NCBI RefSeq assembly: GCF_037975245.1
Contig: NC_092583.1
Location: forward strand, 9,137,764 to 9,201,763
DNA length: 64,000 nt
Direction of reading: 5' to 3'
Source of the DNA: Apostichopus japonicus
Taxonomy: Eukaryota; Echinodermata; Holothuroidea; Aspidochirotida; Stichopodidae
This document shows, one piece after another, positions 9,401 through 23,400 of the stretch. A model generated the notes under the pieces. It had not been told where the DNA came from. It saw nothing but the letters and a program-made list of their open reading frames with translations, and ran no database searches. Position 1 is the stretch's first letter; every line of letters begins with the position of its first letter. Made by a program: the position numbers and the translations under genes.

Positions 9401-12400
9401 GATTCATGGAGAATCAGGATCAATAATAACATAAACAGATTGTTTGTGGTTACCTGGGATACTGGAGAAGTATATGAATATCACACAGTAAGTACTAATA
9501 CAGGATATATAGGCCTATTGTAAAAAATAGGGCTATTTGACACTTTTATTAAAGCAATCCATTGATTGAAGCTCAACAAATTGGGTATCATTCTATGGGA
9601 ACAAGTGAGGAGACGACACTCTTACATGTATGTTTTGAGATCTGCTTTAAAAAAAATTAAAGAAAAATAAGGAAATTTTTTTCTTGGGCTTTGCTGATTC
9701 TGGTAAGGTTTTCATGAAGGTTTGTCGTACTGTCAATGTAAAAGTGAAATTGGTTTTCCTTATTTTCTCAGTCTTCATTACTTCAAATATAGACAAAATT
9801 GTTATAGATGAATGCGGAATTTTATTAAGAACACAAATATTTCTTGTTTGTTAAGAGGGAGATCAGAATGGTGGAAAAGTGAGTGCAAAATTTTATTAAA
9901 AATTTAGGCCATTGGATTCTTGTTGCACTTTGCAAGATTAGAGCAACACACAAAATTTTGGAAATAGTTTTTCTTATTTTCTGAGCTTACAAGCTCCTAA
10001 TTTTTACAAGTTTGGTATTAGTGAATGCGGAATTTTATTTAGAACACAACTATTACTTGTTTGGTGAGAGGGAGATCACAATGCTGGAAAAGTGAGTGCT
10101 AAATTATTTAAAGAAATTTAGGCCATTGGATGCTTGTTGCCCTTTGCAATAATTGAGCAACACACAAAATTTGGCAACTGTTTGTTCTTAGTTTCTGAAC
10201 TTACAAGCTGCTAACATTTACAAATATGGCATTAGTGAATGCGAAATTTTATTAAGAACACAACTATTACTGGTTTGTTAAGAGGGAGATCAAAATGATG
10301 GAAAAGTGAGTGCAATTTTTTTTTTAAAATTTAGGCCATTGGATGCTTATTGCACTTTGCAATACTAGAGTAACCCACAAAATTTGGCAAATATATTTTC
10401 TTATTTTCTGAGCTTAACAAGCTGCTAACTTTTACAAATTTGGTATTTAAGTGAATGCTAAATTTGAATAAAAACACAACTATTACTTGCTTATTAAAAG
10501 AGAGATCAAAATGGTGAAAAGTGAGTGCAAATTGTTTTTAAAACTTCAGGCCATTGGATGCTTATTGCACTTTGCAATAATAGACAACACCCACAATTTG
10601 GCAAATAATTTTTCTTATTTTCTGAGCTTTACAAGCTGCTTACTTTTACAAATTTGGTATTAGTGAATGCGGAATTTCTCTTTAGAACACAACTATTACT
10701 TGTTTGTTCAGAGAGAGATCAAAATGGTGGAAAAGTAAATGCAAACTTGTTTTCAAAAATTCAGGCCATTGGATGCTTGTTGCACTTTGCAATATTGGAG
10801 CAACACCCAAAATTTGGAAAGGATTTTTCTTATTTTCTGAGCTTACAAGCTGTCAAAATTAGGTATTAGTGAATGCAAAATAGTCTCAATAGTGCAATAA
10901 GTGCATTTTGTTTGGCAATAATGTCTATATAATGAAAATCTAGGCCAACAATTCCATGAAAAGTGATGCGAGATGAATGTTGCATGGCATACAGCTCAGA
11001 CAAAAGATGTGTTTGTTCCTTTATCAATAATTTTGGCTGTCAAATATACAAATGTGACATAAATCAATGTAAAATATTGTTAAGAACACATGAGGTGCAA
11101 ATTCCCATGAAATGAGGTAAATTTCAAGAAAAAGTAAGGACAACATTTTTATCTTAATTTAAGCTATGGTGATTAGTTTGACACTAATGCACATGTATAG
11201 CAAATACTGCACAGTGATGATACCTTGATTTGATGACAGTATTAAGCAGGAAAAAGGAGTGAAAACAATAACTGTTTTGAAAAATATGTCGATTTCTACT
11301 TTAAAAAAAGTATATGAAAGTAACGTGTTACTGCGCAGTGTATAGACAGTTATAAATAGATATTTTATTCAGCCACTGATCAAGAATACAATGTAAATTG
11401 GGTAAAAACAAGAGCTCAAAAATCAAAACGAGTACAAAACTAAAAACAGATTCAAAATAAAAATGGATACCAGGATGAAAATGTTGCTAAGACATTAAAC
11501 ACACAGTGTTAAAATGTCTTAGCAACTTTATTCCTGTCAGTTTTGTGACAGTAAAGATTATAGATATCACTTTGTGTAAGTATTGATACACAATATCCTG
11601 CTCAATCGTCTAAATATGCAGTACATTAATTAACTACATAGTGAAGACCGCCATTTCACTAAGCCCACAATATAATGTATGCAATTGCTATGCACATGGA
11701 TTAAACATAATCATCGCTACCCATTGCATGAGAAAGCATTTATACCACATGTCAACCAGTGTAAGAACAATGGTCTGCCTGTTAAAGGCCTTTTTGGTTT
11801 TGATGATAATCTTAACCTTTGAATTTATGATGGCGTATGAGTGTATGCGTGTGTGTGCGTTTGTTTTTCTATCTGACCGAGGACTTGAACAAAAGAATTC
11901 CAGGTCTTCGGTTGTGATTTCTAAAGAATCACCACGTCCTCGGAAGAATTTCTATTGTATGGGGTATTGTTAAGGTTAGGGTACGTGGATTTGAACAATG
12001 GAAAATACAATGGGGTCCTCGGTTGGAATGTAAAACCAACATGTGTGTGTGTGTGTGACTGAGTGCGTTTGTGACGCCCAGCTTGTAAACATGATATCTC
12101 AAAAAGGGAAGATCAGACCAATTTCATACTTAATGTGTAGATGTACCACATTGAGTACAATGAGCCTATTGTGGGGAATCATGGGGAGACCTCATATTTG
12201 GTGTGTAGGAGTATATACTGTACCACATTTAGTACAAGAAGCCTATTGTTCCTTGTCGAATTGAAAGGTCATTTGGAGTCACCGGGGTCAAATTGTGAAA
12301 ACCTTGTAAACACGATACCTCAAAATGGGAAGCATGGGCAGACTTCATATTTAGTGTGTAGGAGTACCTCAGACTGTAAAAGAAGCCTATTTTCGGTGGA

Positions 12401-15400
12401 GGGCAAAGGTCTTTTGGGGTCACCAGGTCTCAAATTGTGAAAACATTGTAATCATAATATCTCAATACTGGAAGCTTGGGCCGGTCTCTTATTTAGTCGG
12501 TAGAAATAACACATTGAGTTAAAGAAGCCTATTGTTTTTGGTTGGAGTCAAAGGTCATTTGGGGTCACCAGTGGTCAAATTGTAAAAGATTGTAATCTCG
12601 ATATCTTAAGAAGGAAAGCTTGGGAGGACCTCATACTTAGTTTGTAGAAATACTACATTGAGTTAAAAAAGGCTCTTTTTTTGGTGGAGGTCAAAGGTCT
12701 TTTTGGGTCACCAGGGGTAACTTGTGAATACCTTGTAAACAGGATATCTCAAGAAGGTAATCATGGGGAGACCTCATATTTAGTATGTAGGAGTACCACA
12801 AACTGTAAAAGAAGCCTACTTTTGGTGGAGGGCAAAGGTCATTTTGGGTCACCAAGGGTCATATTGTGAAACCATTGTAAACACGATATCCCAATACTGG
12901 AAGCTTGGGCCGACCTCTAATTTAGTGTGTAGAAATACCACATTGAGTTAAAGAAGCCTTTTGCTTTTGGTGGAGGTCAAAGGTCATTTGGGGTCACCAG
13001 GGGTAAATTGTGAAAACCTTGTAAACACGATATCTCAAGAAGGGAATCATGGGGAGACCTCATATTTGGTGTGTAGGAGTACCACATACTGTAAAAGAAG
13101 GTATTTTGGATGTCCAGAAGGCAAAGGTCATTTGGGTCATCAGAGTTTGAAACGTGAAACCCTTGCAAACATTTACACCATAACTATACATTACGTCACA
13201 TTCACAAAGAAAACTGCTCATGATACATCATCGAAACCACAAAGAATTTTTGCATTTTGGTTAAACATGTCATCAGGCCACACCATGTATTAGTCAATTA
13301 CAGTATGTCTAACAGGATTTATAAACCCAGGAAACTTAGTTTAGAGTTATAGTTGATAAGTTCCCATAGTTTTCGATAATTAAATGTTTCACATGCATTC
13401 CTTTTCATGAAGCTATGTAAAGCTCATAGTGCAGTAGCTGCACATAAAATTTAGTATATACACCAATCTTAAAAGAAGTCTTGACAGTGCACATGGACTC
13501 TGATTATTTAAGCATTTGAGCTGCAGCACATGTGGTTTACTGTAGCTGTGCAACTTACAAGCATTAACCAAACTTTCCAGCCTATAGTGCTTCTAAGTTA
13601 GTTGTGTACTGATTCAGTCAATATCTATTACAAGATTGTAGGATTAAATAAATGAATCTGTAAGTAAAAACCTGTGTAAAATACAACACTGCGTCAATAG
13701 TTGACATAGTAATTAATATGTTAACTCATGTAAAACAACACTTCTAACAACTGAAAAATGCAAGATGTAAGAAGGGGGTAGGAAGAGTGTGATTTGTGTG
13801 TGTTTTAATGTTACTGACCACCTACATTGCCCAGAGTTGAAGACACTTTAAGTAGTTTACGTCCATGATCACATTCCCACACAATCATGGGTAATAATGT
13901 AGTGTTTACTGGTTAAGTTGGAGAATGATGTTTAGCTCAATAAACTATCATTTTAAGTTGGTTGCGCCATGAATAAATCTACTACAATCTGACTGATACA
14001 ATTTCATGTATTGAATGTACAGTATTGATGTTCCTGTACAGCTTAAATATCAATCCATCCCAATTGTCAGCTTTTAATACTTTTAATTTATTCTGAAATA
14101 AATATATTCCATTGTAGTTGAAGGAACTCAGATAAACCACAGTCACATAATCAACACCTTCATCATAGGTCATAAAATAAATCCCTTCTATGAATATATG
14201 TTGCTGTCTCAATGCCTCAAATTTCTACTTCTATTTTGTTTTATGGTCTGCTACCACCAATATATTTATTTGATTTAATATTTTGTTTTCCTTTTTGTTA
14301 TAGAGTGAGATCATAACTTTTCAGAACCTCCTGATGTGCTCAGAGTCATTGATTGAGAAAAATGACTGTAAGAAGCTACTTGACTACTTTGAAGTTCCAG
14401 CTAAGAAATCAAAGGGCTTTATAAAGAGTGATACACCCTTTTCATCTCTTGGCCACTATCTCAAAGAGGCAGGAAAGGTTTCTGTTGATGACATCAACTA
14501 TTTAATGACAGCATGCTCTGACAAAGGACTGAGTAAATTGATGGTAGTTTTGACCCTCTACCAACAAGCTCAAGGTATGTTTACATCAGAGAGCTTAACA
14601 GTTAAATATGCTATGAATTAAAAAACATTCAAATGCATCGCCAACACATAGAATAGATGCAATTTTAGGTAATATATCATTGTATTAACTTATCTTTATT
14701 AACCCATTGTTGATAAGAGAGAGACCCTCCATCAACACCATTTGATACAAAAAATGTGGTAAATAAGTTGGAGAAAAATCTAATAACAGCAATGGCCTGT
14801 AAAATACTTTAAACCCAGAAAGAGAAACCAATGTAGATGTCAAGGTATTACATTACAGTCAAATCTTTGGATAGGTCTGTAACTTATAATGGGATATACT
14901 CAAAAGTTTATGTTCAGACAAGATTGGTAAAATTTGGGAATTTCCTTTCCTTTTGAAATTGATAACTCAATATCTTTGATAGATTGGAGGTTCATTGAAG
15001 GGGCTTAACTTTGGTAAATTGCTCAGAAGAAGGGCCAAAATAAAAACCAAGTCAATGGTATCAATTTGCAGTGTCATCTCTAATAACATGCTAAAGTTGG
15101 ACACAAATTTGAGCTCACTAAATTTGGTGCAAGTTTGTCACAATATTTTCCGGAAAGGTTGTACAGCATAAATAATTAACATACATTGAACTGTGTATAT
15201 TAACATAACCAAATCTCTTGGGTTGAAGAAAATCTTTAACCATGTTTGTATCTTATATGTTTGTTTCAGATTCAAAGTTTACCAAAACAGTACTAAAAGA
15301 TCAACTAAAGGCATTAGAAGACAAAAGGCAGGAACTCTCTCACAAACTCACTGAATCAGAAAAACATCAGCTCACTGGAAGACTAAAGACAACAGAGGAG

Positions 15401-18400
15401 GCAAGACAACAGCTGACTGGGAGACTCAAGAAAACAGAGGAGGAAAGACAACACTTCAAAGATGCATTGAAGGCAACAGAGGAGGAAAGACAACACTTCA
15501 AAGATACATTGAAGACAACAGAGGAGGAAAGACAACAGTTGACTGATAGGCTTAACAAAATAGATGAGGAAAGACAACAATTGAAAGATACATTGAAGGC
15601 CACAGAGGATGAAAGACAACAATTCAAAGATGCATTGAAGGCCACAGAGGAGGAAAGACAACAGCTGACTGGGAGACTAAAGACAACAGAGGAGGAAAGA
15701 CAACAATTGAAAGATACATTGAAGGCAACAGTGGAGGGAAGACTTCAGCAGCAGAAAGAGGTAAGATTTCACATATCATGTGATTATAGATATCTGATGA
15801 CCAAGTTACCTAATTTGGGTCATGAGAAATTTATTTACTATGAACAAGATGACCATTCTGTTTGATCTAGTGGTGTAACAGTGAATTTGTAGTTTAGCAT
15901 TCCAAACACAACATGTTTTTTTCCCCAGAAATTAGGGAATGTTTATGATGTCAACAGTACAGGTCTAATGATAAACATATTAACAGCTCTTTTTCTCAAG
16001 GATTTTTGTGCAAGCGTGATATTTAGTTCATATGATGTAAATTTTAGTATTTACATATTAATAGAGGTCAAAGGTCATTGAGGGTTAAGCAAGGTCACTC
16101 AAAGTATGTAAAAGTAAGACAATCAAGAAGTGGAAATTTGAAAAAAGATCCTTCTAGGCGTGAAACTTTTACATCACAAGTAAAATATCCCTATTGTATT
16201 TAAATCTTTAAGTTCTACACCTAGAATACAGGTCTCTCTTGATTTCCACAGGTAAAAATATTCAATCCCTTTATATCAGTGACAGATCTTTCAGAGGGAT
16301 GCAATGTATGGTGGAATGTTTTGTTTATATGGAAGTTCTCTACTAAACTGAAGTTATACCACATTGTCCCAATTGTTAAAGTTCACTAGCAAAACTATGT
16401 ATGTGCTATTGCACAATATGTAGTAGATTAAATCATATTATGGGACTCATTGACCATCAAAACATAAAATTAATCAAACAAATTTATATAATTGAACGTC
16501 TGTCCTTCAATGTGATAGGGCTACATTCATTTTACAAAGAAAGTTGTTCGGCCACCATTCCTGGAAGCTTCTTTTGGAAGTTAGGTCACAGATCTCTGCA
16601 TTAATTTACTTTGAACATGTGATTTCTCTGAGGCAGGTAGTAAATGTGCAGTAGTCACATCCTCAAGTAAAGATCAAAATATTATCAGTTCAGCCTGCCT
16701 GAAAATAATGTGAAGAAATTGTCAACTTGGAGAATGTGTTCCCTTTAGACCTGAGATACTTCAATGCTAGTATACATTTTAATATGTGGCAAATAATCAC
16801 TGGGAGGTGCGTCCCTCTTGTCTCATTCACTGTGCTATTTACATTACAGGAGCTGGAAGAGGCTAAATCAAGTCTGAGAGCTACAAAAGATGAACTTGTG
16901 AAGTCTCAACTGGAATATGCCACAGAATCCATGGCCTTACAAGAGGTCTTGAAGCAGCCTAGGGAAGCCTTGAATCAGCAAGAATTGGTAATGCCCCTTC
17001 ATACTTTCCCAGATCGGGCAACGATTTGGAACAATCCGTAGTGCAAGGCGATGATGCGCATGCAGAACGGGTTGTTAGGGTTTGATATGGGTCCAGTATG
17101 GGTTACTACGGTGTTGTTACAGGTTGATAAGGATTGTTACAGATAGATTCCCGAGTCTATCCCGTATACGTACGTATAACTTACGGGTTCCAATATTGTT
17201 TTCTACGGGCTGTTACATATCAATGACGGGTATAATATTACCAACCCTTCACAACATGTTCAAACCTGTAGCAAGTTGTATCAAGCCGTAGTGCATATGT
17301 ACCAATACTTGGCACAATCTGTTTCTATATGTAACAACAGATCACATGATCACGCCTTACATGGTCCACTACATAGGGTTGCTACATAGCGTCTCCTAGT
17401 TGTCTACTGGTTCTACGGGTCCTCCTACAGGGTTTTTGATCCTTGGTTAGACTCGAAAGTGTTTAAACATTTTCAATACTTTTCCACGTATCTGAAGGCC
17501 GCTACAGATCGGTACGGGTTGCCACAGATAGCTACGTAACCTCCCGGTTCATGGCAGATCAGACCACGGATCACATGCCGGATGTACCGGTCAGCCAAGA
17601 CCGGTCGTGTGATCTGGTAAAGTGTAAAATGTGCTTTAAAAGTATGATTAAGTTTAGTAAGTGAACTATTACTATAGAATCGTGTGTATGTGTACCAGTT
17701 TACCATCAGTAGAAAAGAAGTTTATGAAGTTTGGAAAATATTGTGACTAGACTATACTAATGTGTTGAATTTATGATAAAATATTCCACAGTTTAAGGTA
17801 TTACAAGGTGACAACATAATCTTGAGCTTTACAGAAAATAGTTCAATGAGTTAAGAAATGTTCTTTATTCATGCTCCATTTGATTACATGCAGTGTAAAG
17901 TTAGTATGAGTACATGCACATATGCTAAAATCAGTTGGTTGTTTCAGCTGAAGACATAACTGGTGTAACTTGACAGTTGATAGATAGGAAAACAGTTTTT
18001 TTTGGTTACTTGCCAGGCAGGCGAAAAACCTATGCAGTCAAGTTGGCTTGTGCGTGTGTGTGGGTGCGCAAGGGTGTGCTGTGTACATGTGACGTCCTAG
18101 CAATTGTAAACACATTATCTCAAGATCGGTAACCTCTGCAGTTATTTGGCATGTGGCTTCCCCACATGTCATAAAAATAACCCTATTGGTTTTGGTGCTG
18201 GTCTTAAAGTAATTTCGGGTCAGCAGATGACAAAATGTGAATATCTAAAACATCTCAAGAACCTGAACATCAAAGGAGTTCATATGTATTGTAGGATAGC
18301 CTTATGAAGTTTAAACATTTTTCTTTACAATTTGGTGTACGTCAAGAATTCATTTAAGGTCACCAGGGATAAAAATATCTTCAAAATAGGAAACTTTGTT

Positions 18401-20367
18401 GGCTCTATTTAGTAGCTTCCTTAACATGAGTACAAGAACCTTATTGCTTGTGGTGGACGTCAAAGGTCATTTGGGGTCATCAAAGGTCATATCCTTTAAT
18501 GCCTTATGAACAAACCTTGTAAACATGATATATATCAAATGTGTTACATGACATAGCTCATATCTGGCATGTGTCTTCCTTATAGTGAGTACAAGAAACC
18601 GTTTATTTTGGGTGGAGGTCAAGGCAAATAAGCGCTGGGAGGCGTTAGATTCAGTTTATCAAAGAAGATATCTTTTCTATGTATTTATTTGCAGGCTTTA
18701 TATGCATCTGCTCCGGGGGAAGAAACCCTACATGAAGAAAATGTAACTTCAGACATATCACAGAAATCAAGTTTGGCAGGTAAGATCATAATGTAAAGAT
18801 AATTACTGCTGCTCAATGTAAATATCAAGCAGGCAGTACAATGTTTCCTTATATCAGTCTGTTTGTTCTTAAACATTCCTACCTGCATATCTTCAAAGCT
18901 GCCAGGGGGATGTAGGAAGAGCAGTGGGGGGAGCTAGGGGTATTGGTTGGGGGGGGGCAGGAATGATCTGTAGGGGCGCTTTCGACACTACCTAAGCGGA
19001 GCGCCACCACAGGTTGGCGCGGAGCGTACAGGCATTTCTTGAGTAAAGATCCTCCCTAGATCGCCGGAAAAGACCCTTTCCGGACCTTGCTAATTTGCAG
19101 ATAAACGACGAATGAATAGGTGTCATCGCCATTTGTGACAACTCGAAAGTTTATATGAGTGTTGAAAGTACATGCGCTTCATCACAATGTGAGTGCTCAT
19201 GTTTTCGTAGCCCTGACACAATGCCTGTTGTGCCTATTAGGTATTCTGGACCTGTAAATGCCAACAATACCACATCTGGGGGACGACATTTTGCCAACAC
19301 CTATATTGTCAGAAATATGTCACATGATAGTATGATACTTAAAATATACTACTATAAATTGAAAAAGAAGCATACCTCAACGAACAATCATTCATGAGAC
19401 ATGGGAACATTCACATCCGACAAGCACAAAAAGTGTTATCTTGGCTTCATTTTCCTCCCCTTTGATTTTGAGAATCGATCAATCACATTGTCCAAATCAA
19501 GTTGGTCAGCTATATTGCGCTCCATGCTTATAATAGCAAGATTAAAGATCCTAGTCTGACCTATGGTTGATCGAAGGTAGTTTTTTATCATTTTTATCCT
19601 AACAAATTACCTACTACACTAATCAACACACTGATCATGGACTGCATGCCGACTTAAAAGTTGGTGTTTATTACTATTTCAGCCACTGTGCGTGGCGTAT
19701 CGTCTAAAAATAGATCGAAAACCCCCGTACAGTTCATGGGAATAGTTTTGTACAACGGAAAGTGCCGTAAATTAAGGACCGCTGTTAGAGCATTTTGTCA
19801 GAAAATTACACCAACAAAATGTGACAAATGCCAATTGGTAGATCAGAGCGCAATAAAAAAAATCAATAATCGCGAAGAAGTAAAAAGTGTTAAAAGCTGA
19901 AAAGGACGCCAGCAGCCCATTTGAGTCCATCAGGGGGGTGGGCATCCGCCCCTCCTGACTGTATGGACGCTCCGCCACTGAGGAAGAGGGACAGAGGGGG
20001 TGGGGTGGGCCTTTTGTCAATTAAATTAGTGTAGATGCATTGTCAATCATGTTGAGATATTACAATTCTAGTGAGCTGTGCACAGGTGTCAATATATCAA
20101 GGGGTATTACTGAAACAGGTAACTTCTTTATTAAAAGCAAATTGTCCAGAGATATTTTAATTTGTGACATATTATGCCAGATGCAGACTTGGTACGATAT
20201 GATTGTACAAGATGTGTAGTCTACCTTGTTAATCTATTCCTGGTTCTGTCGGATCTTCTTTCTTACCTGAGATCATTGAAGCAACACACTGGCACTAATT
20301 TACTACTAAAGTTTCTCCTCACTCTACTGTGTATTGATGAGTGTTTATGAAGATGGAAACATTTATA

Positions 20368-20424
<57 letters not shown>

Positions 20425-23400
20425 TATATCTTTATATTGCATATATATATATATATATGCAATATAAAGATATACTGTATATATATATATACTGTATATA
20501 TATATATATATATATACAGTATATCTTTATATTGCATATATATATGTATATATATATATATATATATTTATATATAAACATAAGGCATTTTGTTACGTTG
20601 GGATGCGAGAGGTCTCGATAACTAATTTTTAACGAGACACAAGCCTGGGTTCGTTTCCGTAAGGAACACAGACAAATTGACGAGTCTAGAGATTTTAATT
20701 GAGAACGTAAACTATATTGAACAATTGATTTCGAACCAACAACAACAAGTGGTAATTACAAATATATAGAAAATTACTCACAAACTTAACAAGATAGGAT
20801 ACACTTTAAAACACGCTGGTCTCTTCCAACGGCGATATCCCTCAGCGGCCACGACCTTGATGACGACGATTCTCGGTCCGTTGTACCGCGAAATTCACTG
20901 GTCCTCGACGAAGTTTCTCGCGATCCCAGAAACAGCAGTCACCTTCTTTCCGGCGATGCTCCAAAATAGAAGACGGACTTCCAGCCACAATAGAGTGAAG
21001 CACAAGTCGAACTTCTCGCCGACTAAATATTACCAGAGTCAGTCCAAAATCAGCTTTATAGCCACCAACTCCTGGCGTAACGAACTTCCTCAACGGAGAC
21101 AGAAATTCTTCACCTTCTCCGAAATAAAGACTGGAAAACTGTACTTTCACAGCAAAGTCCTCATCAAACTTCTGAATGGAAGTGTAGAATCAATCTTGTA
21201 TCGATATCTCAATCCTTCAGAAACTACTGGCAGTTGAGCACTGACGATATATAGTAGAATGGTATAATATGTGTCGTCGCTTGTATTCGTACAGAAACTG
21301 AGAAACTCTCCGATCTGGGCGGGCTTTTATACGATTCGCCATGTCAAGAATCATCTAGATCTTTCTCGATACACTTGACCCAGTTTCTCTATTCTTGGAA
21401 GTCCTTTGCATCGCTCGCGAACATTCCAGAGAATCCACGAAGATGTGTACAGCTTACACGCGATCTCACGTAAACCGACGTTAACCCGAGACCAGCGCGT
21501 CATCATAAGGAATATACCAGAACAATCGTGTATTATAACATTGTGACACCGACGGTAACCCGACCTAATTTCTCAAATACTGATTTATCACGTAGGCAAT
21601 TTCAATTACTCTCCACATTATAACATTAGGTTTCTCACTAGCAGTGACTAGCGTTAGGCTACAATGGGCCCTCGTACAATATCAACACCTGCAATGTATT
21701 TCTTGTGAAATATTGTAGAAAATAAAAGCCTCACCTAATTCCTTTTTATAATGTTTCTACTTTTCTGTTATCAAGTGAGGTAGATCACACCCTCCTTATA
21801 ACGGTAAAATATATTTAAGATTTGAAATCAATATTCATCTAAAAAGGTGACAGTTAAGTAGCTATGGTATCACATATGCTTGTAGTGTAGATGAGCAGTT
21901 ACATCAAGAGTACTTCAAAAAGGAACTAAATTTATTCATATTCCACATAAATTATATCTTCTTCCGCTATTGAACTGATTTTTGGCTTTGATGATCATAG
22001 TAACCTTTGCATTTATGATGGTGTATGGGTGCGAGTGCTTGCATTTGTGTGTGTGTGCGTTCGTGATGCCTAGCTTGTTAACACAATATCTCTAGAAGGG
22101 AAAGATTGGACCAATTAGATATTTGGTGGGTAGATGTACCACATTTCGTACAAGAAGCCTTTTGTTTTTGGTGGAGGTCAAAAGTCATTTGGAGCCACCA
22201 GTGGTCATTTGTGGTGTGTAGAAGAACCACATTTAGTACAAGAAGCCTATTGCTTTTGGTGGAGGTCTAGGGTCATTTGGGGTCACCACCTTGAAGGGAA
22301 ACTTTGGCAGACCTCATACTTAAGGAACCCACTATTGGTTTTGGTGGAGGTAAAGGTCATTTGAAGTAAACAAATGCCAAAACTTTACTTCAATCCCCTC
22401 TTACCTGTCTCTCTACGCTAGAACACCTTCCTTATCATAATATTACAAGGGAAGCTTGGACAGATCGCAATTGTTTTGGTACGTAATTGTACCACATTGA
22501 GCACAAGAAGCCTTATGTTGTGGGCAGAGGTCAATGGTCATTTGAGTTCACCCGGGGTCAAATTGTGAAAACCATGCTTTACACAATATTTCAACAACGA
22601 CAGATTTCATATGAAGTATGCTGATGTATCTATCTCGTTTAGTACAAGAAGCCACATTGTTGAGGTCAATGGTCATTTCAGGACAGCCTGTGTCATTGTG
22701 AAGTTTTTGTTGTCACATCATACTGCTTTTCACTGTATTACTCAGATTTGTTGTACACCATCACTATACATTATGTCAGATTCACGAAGAGAACTGCTCA
22801 TGTTACATCATCAAAACCACTATGCATTTTGCATTGTGGTAAAGAAATGGTATTTTGTTGTTATTGATTATTGCGATATAAAGCAATCTAAAAATCAAAT
22901 GATAAATAGGAAAATGTGATCTTATCCATTATTTATTAACCAGTTTTATCAATTGGTTTGTTGTGCTGAGTGTGATCTTTAACTACATTTTATGGTTTTT
23001 TTTTTATTTTCTTTACATTTCAGCTGATTATGGCAGATTGATGGTCAATGTTGCTGAAGATCTTACTCTAGACAGCACTCTGAAATTAGCAACTCTGTTT
23101 GGTCTACCACCGGCAGAAACTGATATGCTACGCCGGGTTTCTCTGATAGAGACACCAGGAATCACTCTGATTAAATTCATGAAAACACGAAACATCATCA
23201 ACATGTACGATGTCACTAACCTACAAAAGGGTTTGGTTTATATTCAGCGAAACCAAACAAATAAATACCTATTAGCCCCATATCAGGCTAAAATTGACCC
23301 CTTTCAGTTTGAAGAAAACCAATCACCAGAACTGCTTGACTGGCCAGGTAAGAACAAATGTAAGGATGCAATCAGAATACATAAACAAAAATAGTAAAGT

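Noticed and set aside
12040..13200. CRISPR-like array
   Set aside because: Units of about 144 bp are similar along their whole length, without short identical repeats and unique spacers; this is a eukaryotic satellite.
15367..15661. Two cysteine/serine-rich antisense frames
   Set aside because: Mirror images of the 42-bp coding repeat of exon 4.
19155..19900. Two small open frames of about 80 codons
   Set aside because: Inside a decayed transposon region; no similarity to a transposase that I can recognise.
20319..20621. Three overlapping open frames of tyrosine-isoleucine repeats
   Set aside because: They translate a (TA)n tract in all frames; no coding support.
20842..21237. Coding gene of about 100-126 codons
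   Set aside because: Lies within the solo LTR; opposing frames of similar length show no domain.
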